A stretch of 5,846 nucleotides of DNA, taken from assembly GCA_029548715.1 (NCBI GenBank), contig JAKPMW010000099.1:1-5846 (forward strand), given 5' to 3'. The notes under the pieces were generated by a model. That model ran no database searches and was not told the origin of the DNA. It saw only the letters and a list, made by a program, of their open reading frames with translations. The stretch comes from Spirochaetota bacterium. GTDB taxonomy: Bacteria > Spirochaetota > JAGLSM01 > JAKPMW01. Both the position numbers and the translations under genes were made by a program. This document shows positions 1 to 5,475 of the stretch, piece by piece. How positions within the stretch are numbered: position 1 is the stretch's first letter; each line of letters starts with the position of its first letter.

Positions 1-1
1 C

Positions 2-280
2 CGGATCGAGTCCATCCTTGACAAGGCCGGTACGGTCGTCTGGAACGGGCCGATGGGCATTTTTGAAATCAGCAAGTTTGCGGATGGTACCAATGCCGTC
101 GCAAAAAAACTTGCCGGGATCAAGGCGACGACGATTATCGGCGGTGGCGATTCCGTGGCTGCCGTCAACAAGGCCGGGCTGGCTGACAAGATGTCCCATG
201 TCTCGACCGGTGGTGGTGCATCGCTTGAGTTCCTCGAAGGACAGACCCTGCCCGGTGTGGCGGCGCTCAACGACAGGTAA
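2..280 (+). CDS. pgk: Phosphoglycerate kinase, C-terminal part (5' end outside window)
   Basis: This is the last 92 codons of phosphoglycerate kinase, which transfers the acyl phosphate of 1,3-bisphosphoglycerate to ADP in cytosolic glycolysis and works in reverse in gluconeogenesis. The reading frame is open from the window edge to a TAA at 278-280. Three family signatures are visible: VVWNGPMGIFE near the left edge (the C-domain nucleotide-binding segment), then IIGGGDSVAAVNK, then the C-terminal HVSTGGGASLEFLEG followed by LPGVAAL. The N-terminal domain and most of the C-terminal domain are missing only because the window starts inside the gene. There is no frameshift, and the C-terminus ends where the family normally ends. 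The neighbouring tpiA, in the same direction, encodes another glycolytic enzyme, which supports the call and suggests an operon. The identification is near certain. Confidence 0.97.
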   Translation, partial: RIESILDKAGTVVWNGPMGIFEISKFADGTNAVAKKLAGIKATTIIGGGDSVAAVNKAGLADKMSHVSTGGGASLEFLEGQTLPGVAALNDR

Positions 281-290
281 GAATTTTCAT

Positions 291-379
291 GGGGAACAGT
301 CTCCGGTCCGGTGGGGTGCGCCGGTGTGCGTGGAAAATGTTGCGTGCCCGACGGTGTCCTGCGGAATGGCGACTGTTCC
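291..379 (+). other. pgk-tpiA spacer with widely spaced inverted repeat
   Basis: The 126-nt gap between pgk and tpiA contains a perfect 9-bp inverted repeat: GGAACAGTC at 293-301 and GACTGTTCC at 371-379, with 69 nt between the arms. In RNA it could close a large structured leader just ahead of the tpiA ribosome-binding site. No T-run follows the right arm, so it does not resemble an intrinsic terminator. No convincing sigma-70 promoter was seen in the gap. The pairing is visible directly, but a role in processing or differential expression is speculation, and a 9-bp match over this distance can occur by chance. Confidence 0.25.
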
Positions 380-406
380 TCAAAACCATGATACTGGAGA
401 AGTGCA

Positions 407-1162
407 ATGAGAAGACCCTTTCTTGCGGGTAACTGGAAGATGAACAAGACAGTGCCCGAAGCTGTTGCCCTGGCAAAGGAGCTGGTGCAGGCTGTGGCCA
501 ATGTGGCGGATCGTGATATCGTGATCTGTCCGACCTTTCCCTGCCTGGCACCTGTTGCCGAGGTGGTGCGCGGGACCAATGTCAAACTTGGCGCCCAGAA
601 CATGTATTTCGAGGATTCCGGCGCCTATACCGGCGAAATCTCGGCCGACATGCTCATCTCTGCTGGCGTCGAGTTTGTGATTCTTGGCCACAGCGAGCGG
701 CGCGAGTACTTTGGCGAAACCAACCAGATCGTCAACAAAAAGCTCAAAAAGGCCCTCGAAAAAGGGCTGGGTCCCATTGTCTGTGTCGGCGAAAAACTCG
801 TCGAGCGCGAGGCGGGCAAGGCCGAGGCTGTTGTCGAGGATCATGTGCGCGGTGCTTTCGAGGGTATCACTGCATCCGATGCGCTCAAGGTCACGATCGC
901 CTACGAGCCGGTCTGGGCCATCGGGACGGGCAAGACAGCGACTCCGGACGATGCCAATGCCATGCATGCCTTCATCCGGACCGTTTTGGGCTCAATCTAT
1001 TCGGCCGATGTGGCCGGCAAGATACGGATCCAGTATGGTGGCTCGGCCAATGACAAGAATATCGATGACCTGATGAAGATGCCCGATATTGATGGTGCCC
1101 TGGTTGGTGGTGCCAGTCTCAAGGCGGACAGCTTTTCACGTATCGTCAAGTTCGTTTCCTGA
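407..1162 (+). CDS. tpiA: Triosephosphate isomerase
   Basis: A 251-residue protein of normal family length that interconverts dihydroxyacetone phosphate and glyceraldehyde 3-phosphate in the cytosol, acting as a homodimeric TIM barrel. The whole active site is present: Asn9 and Lys11 in AGNWKMN, the electrophilic His95 in ILGHSERR, and the catalytic base Glu167 in AYEPVWAIGTG, where the flexible loop 6 begins. The phosphate-binding segments QYGGS (about 209-213) and GGAS (about 234-237) and the conserved Cys126 are also present. The start is set by the family N-terminus and by a GGAG Shine-Dalgarno sequence seven bases upstream of the ATG. It lies 126 nt after pgk and 81 nt before secG, all in one direction, so co-transcription is likely. 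Nothing suggests loss of function. Confidence 0.98.
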   Translation: MRRPFLAGNWKMNKTVPEAVALAKELVQAVANVADRDIVICPTFPCLAPVAEVVRGTNVKLGAQNMYFEDSGAYTGEISADMLISAGVEFVILGHSERREYFGETNQIVNKKLKKALEKGLGPIVCVGEKLVEREAGKAEAVVEDHVRGAFEGITASDALKVTIAYEPVWAIGTGKTATPDDANAMHAFIRTVLGSIYSADVAGKIRIQYGGSANDKNIDDLMKMPDIDGALVGGASLKADSFSRIVKFVS

Positions 1163-1173
1163 AAACCCTTGCC

Positions 1174-1220
1174 GGGACCGGTCATGTGTTCGTAGCTTTG
1201 TGCGGATCATGGCCGGTTCT
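1174..1220 (+). other. Possible RNA hairpin between tpiA and secG
   Basis: Positions 1174-1186 can pair with 1208-1220 to form a 13-bp stem with three G-U wobbles and a 21-nt loop. The core arms are ACCGGTCATG (1177-1186) and CATGGCCGGT (1208-1217). It begins 12 nt after the tpiA stop codon and ends before the secG Shine-Dalgarno sequence. No U-tract follows, so it is not a classical intrinsic terminator. It may be an mRNA processing or stability element, or a partial attenuator. The complementarity is visible in the sequence; the role is inferred. Confidence 0.35.
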
Positions 1221-1243
1221 GCGGCCGTTCCCCGGAGGAATAG

Positions 1244-1600
1244 ATGCTGACAGTTCTCGGAATCATTTACGCCATTACCTGTGTGCTTCTTGTCATTGTT
1301 GTCATGCTTCAGTCGGGCAAGTCAGGCAGCATGGGGCTCTTTGGTGGCGGCGGAAGTTCGACCCTTGGCTCCCAGGGCGGCGATATCATGACCCGGATCA
1401 CGACCGTTCTCGGGACGATTTTCCTCGTTATCGCGATTCTCTTTACCATCATTGTCTCGCGCGACAAGGAGATCCCTCTGGATGACAAGGGTGTGCCTAA
1501 GGGGCAGTCTGCGGGTCTTGTGCCTGGTGCGACAAATACTTCGGCCGGGACAAACGTAAAGGCTGAGGTCAAACAGGCGACCAATGCGGCCAAACCCTGA
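1244..1600 (+). CDS. secG: Preprotein translocase subunit SecG
   Basis: A 118-residue inner-membrane protein, the small accessory subunit of the SecYEG channel that assists SecA-driven protein export. The expected layout is visible: transmembrane helix 1 at about residues 2-22, the conserved cytosolic loop starting VMLQSGKSGSMGLFGGG and continuing through SSTLGSQGGDIMTRITT, then transmembrane helix 2 at about residues 55-72. A polar tail of about 45 residues follows, rich in Lys, Ala, Thr and Asn, probably disordered and longer than in minimal SecG proteins. The start is supported by a GGAGG Shine-Dalgarno sequence five bases upstream of the ATG. A tpiA-secG pair is common in bacteria and has no known functional logic beyond shared transcription. 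prs starts 24 nt downstream. Confidence 0.95.
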   Translation: MLTVLGIIYAITCVLLVIVVMLQSGKSGSMGLFGGGGSSTLGSQGGDIMTRITTVLGTIFLVIAILFTIIVSRDKEIPLDDKGVPKGQSAGLVPGATNTSAGTNVKAEVKQATNAAKP

Positions 1601-1624
1601 CGGTGAGAAAGGCGGCGAAGACTG

Positions 1625-2599
1625 ATGACGAGCTTTTCTGAACGCGGTTCGATCAAACTCTTCGCCGGCAACTCCCATCCGACACTGGCGGCCGAGATTG
1701 CCGAGCAGATCGGTGTTCCCCTTGCCCAGCGCGAAATAATCAAGTTTGCCAACGGCAATATCTTTATCAAGATCAATGAAACAGTCCGTGATCAGGACGT
1801 ATTTGTGATCCAGACTTCCAATGAGCCCGTCAATTATCATCTGATGGAACTCCTCCTGATGATCGACACCCTGCGCTATTCCTCTGCTGGGCGGATCACG
1901 GCGGTCATCCCCTATTTTCCGTATGTTCGTTCGGACAAAAAGGATCAGCCCCGTGTTTCGATTGGGGCCCGGCTCGTGGCCAATCTGCTTGAAACGGCGG
2001 GGGCTGACCGGGTGCTGACCCTCAATCTGCATTCCTGGCAGATCCAGGGGTTTTTCCGCATTCCTGTTGACCATGTCCTTGCTGAATCGATCGTGATTGA
2101 GCACTTCCGCAAAAAGGATCTCTCCAATACGGTCGCCGTGGCACCCGATGCCGGTGGCGCCAAGCGGGTTGAAAAGTACGCCCATATGCTCCAGCTTCCG
2201 TTTGTCATCATGGACAAGCGGCGCAAGGCCAACGACGACAACGCGAAGATCCAGAATATCATTGGGGATGTTGAAGGTAAAGACGCCATTATCTTCGATG
2301 ACGAGATCTCGACTGGCGGGTCAATGATTGATACGGCCCGGATCCTCAAAGCGCATGGTGCCCGGACCATTTCTGCGGGAGTTGTCCATGGTGTCCTGTG
2401 TGGAGGGGCGGTCGAGCGGATCAATGCCTGCCCGGATATCACGGAACTTGTAGCCACCAACTCGGTTGCCACGCCGGACAAGGCTGGCGACAAGATACAG
2501 GTTTTGTCCTGTTCCCAGGTCCTGGCCAAGGCCATACAGCGGATTCACCATGGTGATTCGTTGACGCCAATTTTTTCGGAATATTACTACAACAGCTAA
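1625..2599 (+). CDS. prs: Ribose-phosphate pyrophosphokinase (PRPP synthetase), variant PRPP loop
   Basis: A 324-residue cytosolic enzyme that makes 5-phosphoribosyl 1-diphosphate from ribose 5-phosphate and ATP, the precursor for purines, pyrimidines, NAD, histidine and tryptophan. Family hallmarks include KLFAGNSHP at the N-terminus (11-19), AVIPYFPYVRSDKKDQPR (93-110), LHSWQIQGFF with the metal-binding His (136), APDAGG (173-178), DKRR with the catalytic Lys/Arg pair (197-200), NIIGDVEGKD (211-220) and RIHHGDSLTPIF near the C-terminus. The PRPP loop is DDEISTGGSM (225-234) instead of the usual DDMIDTGGT type, so the last loop aspartate is Ser229. The metal-site DLH is NLH, and the usual RQD of the ATP loop is RSD. 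No other nearby in-frame Met offers an alternative start, and the Shine-Dalgarno sequence is weak. The fold assignment is secure. Activity is likely, but a divergent subfamily with different regulation is possible. Confidence 0.92.
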   Translation: MTSFSERGSIKLFAGNSHPTLAAEIAEQIGVPLAQREIIKFANGNIFIKINETVRDQDVFVIQTSNEPVNYHLMELLLMIDTLRYSSAGRITAVIPYFPYVRSDKKDQPRVSIGARLVANLLETAGADRVLTLNLHSWQIQGFFRIPVDHVLAESIVIEHFRKKDLSNTVAVAPDAGGAKRVEKYAHMLQLPFVIMDKRRKANDDNAKIQNIIGDVEGKDAIIFDDEISTGGSMIDTARILKAHGARTISAGVVHGVLCGGAVERINACPDITELVATNSVATPDKAGDKIQVLSCSQVLAKAIQRIHHGDSLTPIFSEYYYNS

Positions 2600-2609
2600 G
2601 ACTCCCTGC

Positions 2610-2701
2610 TTTCATGGTGTTTGAGGTAGTGCCACCATGGTGCTCTGGCATACGTCACCATGGTGCTTTGACATACGTCACCATGGTGCCTTTAGTAGTG
2701 A
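2610..2701. repeat. Array of 23-bp repeats centred on palindrome CACCATGGTG
   Basis: Three exact copies of the 10-bp palindrome CACCATGGTG lie at 2633-2642, 2656-2665 and 2679-2688, spaced exactly 23 bp apart. A partial fourth copy, CATGGTG at 2613-2619, is in register 23 bp upstream. The 13-bp segments following the first two full palindromes differ at only two positions and both end in CATACGT. The segment after the third palindrome is different and contains the stop codon of the convergent minus-strand gene (TAA at 2692-2694). The array begins about 10 bp after the prs stop. Because each core is its own reverse complement, the array looks much the same from either strand. It could be a bidirectional terminator or processing element, a protein-binding array, or a mobile-type intergenic minisatellite. 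No T-run typical of an intrinsic terminator is present, and no spacer diversity supports CRISPR. Confidence 0.85.
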
Positions 2702-4344
2702 AACGAGCTGTTCCCGATGAATTCCCGCAGAATCGAGGTTGGCGGTATCTCTTCCGGCTCAATCCCCAGAAAGCTGGTCAGAAAATTCGCCAGACGGCGT
2801 GCTTCTCCATACTCCGGTTCACTTGGGAGTATTTGCAAGAGCCGTGGCAGGGCATAATTCTTCAGGACCGCCATCTCGTATATCTGGGCCGAGTTGAACA
2901 TGATATCCGCCTGTTCCTGGTAGGGAAAAATATTTCGCTCCTCACCGGCGCGCACTTCAGGCCAGCGTCTCAGGGTGTCGAGCGCTGAATAATTCCGGAA
3001 GAGGCTGTCGCGGACAATCCGGCGCAGGAGGCGGTTGTCCGTCGTCGGGATACGGTTGAAATCGTCAATATTGAGCTGGGTCAGGGCACTTACATAGATC
3101 AGGTACTTGTTTTCACGGCGGATTGAGCGGGTGAGTTCCTGGTTCAGGCAGTGGATGCCCTCGATGATCACCGGCATATCCTGGGGAAGCTCAAGACGTG
3201 TGGCCTTGTCTGCAATGGCGCAGCCTGCCGCAAACGAAAATTTTGGCATCATGATCGGTTTTCCGGAAAAAATATCTTCCAGATGCCGGTTGAAGAGGTC
3301 CAGATCAAGGGCGATAATGTCCTCGAAGTTGTAGTCGCCATTGGGGAGACGTGGTGTCTGTTCGCGCGGCAGAAAATAGTCATCCGTGGAGATACTTGCG
3401 GTCTTGATGCCATTGACACGAAGCTGGATGGACAGGCGCTTGGCAAAGGTTGTTTTTCCGGAAGAGGAGGGCCCTGCGATCAGGATAAACTTGACCTGCC
3501 CCTTGCGTGAGGCAATTTCGTCTGCAATCCGGGCGATCTTTTTTTCATGAAGCGCTTCGGCGATTTTGATGACTTCGGAGATGGAGTGGTCTGCTACGGC
3601 GCGGTTGAGCTCGCCTACATTGGTGACCTCAAGGATCTTGGACCACTCGCTGTCTTCGGAAAGGATGGTGAAGAGCTTTGACTGTTCCTTGAGATCGGGC
3701 AGGCGCGAGGGGTCGGTGGTGTCCGGATAACGCAGGATCAGCCCGGGGGGATGCAGCACAAGGTCCCAGGCATGGAGCCATCCTGTTGCAGGAACCAGCG
3801 GAAAGTACCAGAGGTCGCGGACCTTGTTGAGTTTTGAAAGCCGGACTGTGTCCTGGTTGAGATGTCTGAGGAGCTCTGCCTTGTCCGCAAGGCCAATGCT
3901 CTCGAAATAGGTAAGGGCGTCTTCACGTGAAAGGGATTCTTCCTCGAACGGAAGGTCCAGTGCAATGATTTCACTCATGCGTGCACGGATGCGCGCCACG
4001 TCATCTGCGGTCAGATCCCTGCCGATGAGCGCCTTGCAGTAGATACCCTTGGCCAGGGAGTGCAGGAGCCGGATGCGCTTTCCGGGGAAGACATCGTAAA
4101 AGGCCTTGAGGAGGACGAGGGAGGCACTTTTCTGGTAGATGCGTCGGCCCTCGATGGAGTGCATGGTCAGCGGGACGAGTTCGCAGTCTTCACTCAGGAT
4201 TGTTGAGAGGGCGCAGGGACGGTTGTCCCGGCGCACGGCGACTGTCCAGGGTGGAATTTCAAAACGTCCTGACTTGATGATTTCAAGAATGCTCTTTCCT
4301 GGTTCCATCTCTACTGATGCCTGTCCGAAAAAGCGAATATTCAT
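2692..4344 (-). CDS. TGS-domain nucleoside (uridine) kinase-like protein
   Basis: A 550-residue protein with a composite architecture. Residues about 1-60 form a TGS domain (MNIRFFGQASVEMEPGKSIL onward). Residues about 60-175 resemble the second additional domain of threonyl-tRNA synthetase and include HSLAKGIYC near 95-103. A linker follows, then a uridine kinase/phosphoribulokinase-type P-loop domain from about 285. That domain shows the Walker A motif GPSSSGKT (291-298), STDDYF (319-324), IIEGIHCLN (393-401) and an Arg-rich lid around RRIVRDSLFRNY (441-452). The length is normal for this family, which is annotated as nucleoside or uridine kinase although the substrate is usually unproven. 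I start at 4344, not at the upstream in-frame ATGs, because the TGS domain begins there and GGAG lies six bases upstream. It converges on prs. Kinase fold is near certain; physiological role is uncertain. Confidence 0.9.
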   Translation of the reverse strand: MNIRFFGQASVEMEPGKSILEIIKSGRFEIPPWTVAVRRDNRPCALSTILSEDCELVPLTMHSIEGRRIYQKSASLVLLKAFYDVFPGKRIRLLHSLAKGIYCKALIGRDLTADDVARIRARMSEIIALDLPFEEESLSREDALTYFESIGLADKAELLRHLNQDTVRLSKLNKVRDLWYFPLVPATGWLHAWDLVLHPPGLILRYPDTTDPSRLPDLKEQSKLFTILSEDSEWSKILEVTNVGELNRAVADHSISEVIKIAEALHEKKIARIADEIASRKGQVKFILIAGPSSSGKTTFAKRLSIQLRVNGIKTASISTDDYFLPREQTPRLPNGDYNFEDIIALDLDLFNRHLEDIFSGKPIMMPKFSFAAGCAIADKATRLELPQDMPVIIEGIHCLNQELTRSIRRENKYLIYVSALTQLNIDDFNRIPTTDNRLLRRIVRDSLFRNYSALDTLRRWPEVRAGEERNIFPYQEQADIMFNSAQIYEMAVLKNYALPRLLQILPSEPEYGEARRLANFLTSFLGIEPEEIPPTSILREFIGNSSFHY

Positions 4345-4350
4345 CCACGT

Positions 4351-4354
4351 CTCC
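4351..4354 (-). promoter_or_regulatory. Ribosome-binding site fixing the TGS-kinase start
   Basis: On the minus strand GGAG lies six bases before the ATG at 4344-4342. The in-frame ATG at 4356-4354 overlaps this motif, and the one at 4404 would add about 20 residues outside the TGS fold. The later start is therefore preferred, giving a 550-residue protein. Confidence 0.6.
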
Positions 4355-4375
4355 ATCGTGCTGGTTGTGACGGAC

Positions 4376-4404
4376 AGTCTACCAGACGCAGTAATGCATG
4401 ACAA
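4376..4404 (-). promoter_or_regulatory. Candidate sigma-70 promoter for the TGS-kinase gene
   Basis: On the minus strand TTGTCA (4404-4399) matches the -35 consensus at five of six positions. It is separated by exactly 17 bp from TAGACT (4381-4376), which keeps the three most conserved -10 bases. Transcription would begin near 4369, giving an untranslated leader of about 25 nt that includes the Shine-Dalgarno sequence. This also argues against translation starting at 4404, inside the promoter. The call rests on consensus matching alone. Confidence 0.4.
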
Positions 4405-4547
4405 GGACTATTGTCAGAAGAGGGATGCGTGCATGCTCTGGGTCGGGTACATTCCACTCTCAGCCAGCCAGTCCCTGCTGTACGTTGAAAGCGTGCTGTG
4501 CCGGTCTCGGGAGAGTTCATCCTGTAAAGCTGTGGACAAATATTGTC
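4400..4547. promoter_or_regulatory. Two GACAA/TTGTC inverted repeats in the intergenic spacer
   Basis: The 215-nt spacer between the MBL-fold gene and the TGS-kinase gene contains two dyads with identical arms. One is GACAA at 4400-4404 with TTGTC at 4411-4415 (6-nt centre). The other is GACAA at 4535-4539 with TTGTC at 4543-4547 (3-nt centre). Both continue into a shared ATTGTCAG sequence. The first overlaps the candidate -35 element, where an operator could act; the second lies just after the MBL-fold stop codon. Five-base arms are short, so chance is a real alternative. Nothing else was recognised in this spacer: no RNA gene and no convincing terminator. Confidence 0.25.
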
Positions 4548-4559
4548 AGGTGTGGTGCA

Positions 4560-5411
4560 TCAGGGGATGGCTTCCAGCCTGTGATAGGATCCGTCACTCG
4601 TGATCCGGATGCTGCCCTCGCGGCCAGTGGCATGAACCGTCATCCCGGCCCGGCGCCAGACCCGCAGACAGTCCTCATGGGGAAGGCCGTGGCCGGCCGG
4701 ATCGCCATCCCTGGCGCAGCTTGCGATGGCCCAGCGGGCACTCAGGCTGGAGATAAATGAATTGTGCAGTGAACCCCTGCTGCCGTGGTGGGGGATCTTG
4801 ACTGCGTTGCAGCGCAGGTCAGACCCGCTTGCAACGAGTTCATCCAGCCCTTCAGTTTCCATATCACCAGTCAAGAGCATGCGAAAATCCCGGTAGCAGA
4901 GCATCAGCACGATGGAGTTGTTGTTGGCATCGGATGCTGTTCCACGCAGGAGAGGTGCGGGCGGCCAGAGGACGTCCAGCCATGCCCCGCCCCCGATTTC
5001 GATCCGGTCTCCCCGGCGGGCGATCTGCATCCTGACTCCCCGGGTGACAGCGTGATACAGCCCCTCCTGAGCCCGGGAGTCGTGTTCAAGGCCGCTGTCG
5101 TACACGAGGCTGGTTCGCGTGAGGAGCAAGGGGAAATTTCCAATATGATCATCATGGGGATGCGTCGCAATAAAGCGGGCTATCCTGAGCGGTACTCCGG
5201 CCAATGCTTTTCTCGCGGTTGCGGATGCGCCGTCGCCGCAGTCAACCAGTGTGACTTCGCCTGTGGGAGAGCGGATCTCTGTCATGTCGCCATGACCGAC
5301 ATTGTGTACGGTTATGCTCAGGGTACCCGGTTGCTGATTGCTGCCCAGATCGGGTACGAAGAGAAGAACAGCAGCAAGGGCCAGGGCCAGACGGCAGAAT
5401 ACAGTACGCAT
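4560..5411 (-). CDS. Secreted ComEC-like metallo-beta-lactamase-fold hydrolase
   Basis: A 283-residue protein with an N-terminal export signal: basic MRTVFCR, a hydrophobic stretch from about 8 to 20 and likely cleavage near residue 24, with no lipobox. The remainder matches the MBL domain found at the C-terminus of the DNA-uptake protein ComEC/Rec2 and in stand-alone relatives. VHNVGHGDM (35-43) corresponds to the DVGQGD motif, VDCGDG follows at 56-61, and the metal-binding HxHxDH is THPHDDH (83-89). The bridging Asp is in LLTGDME (179-185), and KIPHHGSRGS occupies 205-214. HGLPHEDCLRVWRRAG (241-256) resembles the ComEC HP-motif helix. AGGAGG four bases before the ATG sets the start. No ComEC channel domain is present, so this is not a complete ComEC. 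Periplasmic or extracellular nuclease or phosphodiesterase activity is an inference from the family. Confidence 0.88.
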   Translation of the reverse strand: MRTVFCRLALALAAVLLFVPDLGSNQQPGTLSITVHNVGHGDMTEIRSPTGEVTLVDCGDGASATARKALAGVPLRIARFIATHPHDDHIGNFPLLLTRTSLVYDSGLEHDSRAQEGLYHAVTRGVRMQIARRGDRIEIGGGAWLDVLWPPAPLLRGTASDANNNSIVLMLCYRDFRMLLTGDMETEGLDELVASGSDLRCNAVKIPHHGSRGSLHNSFISSLSARWAIASCARDGDPAGHGLPHEDCLRVWRRAGMTVHATGREGSIRITSDGSYHRLEAIP

Positions 5412-5415
5412 ACTC

Positions 5416-5421
5416 CCTCCT
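5416..5421 (-). promoter_or_regulatory. Strong Shine-Dalgarno sequence of the MBL-fold gene
   Basis: A full AGGAGG on the minus strand lies four bases before the ATG at 5411-5409. It fixes the start so that the protein begins with the signal peptide. The 64-nt gap to the upstream gene shows no convincing promoter, so read-through from that gene is plausible. Confidence 0.7.
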
Positions 5422-5475
5422 GAAGAAACAGATGTTTAATCAGAAGTACGCACGGCCTGCCGGTAAAAATTCCGC

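Noticed and set aside
380..967. 195-codon minus-strand reading frame
   Set aside because: It is antisense to tpiA, which has a complete active site, and has no recognisable motif.
1163..1243. Intrinsic terminator after tpiA
   Set aside because: A stem is present but no run of T residues follows it on the plus strand.
1322..2185. 287-codon minus-strand reading frame opposite secG and prs
   Set aside because: It is antisense to two well-supported genes and its translation has no family motif.
2610..2701. CRISPR array at the palindromic repeats
   Set aside because: The unit is only 23 bp including the core, the inter-core segments are themselves repeated and not unique, and no cas genes are nearby.
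2614..2988. 124-codon plus-strand reading frame starting in the repeat array
   Set aside because: It runs antisense through the 3' part of the TGS-kinase gene, its start lies in low-complexity repeats and the product shows no recognisable domain.
4345..4404. N-terminal extension of the TGS kinase to the ATG at 4404
   Set aside because: The extra 20 residues precede the TGS domain, lack a ribosome-binding site and overlap the candidate promoter.
4785..5423. 212-codon plus-strand reading frame
   Set aside because: It lies opposite the MBL-fold gene, which has a signal peptide, complete metal motifs and a strong ribosome-binding site; the plus-strand product looks like a shadow.
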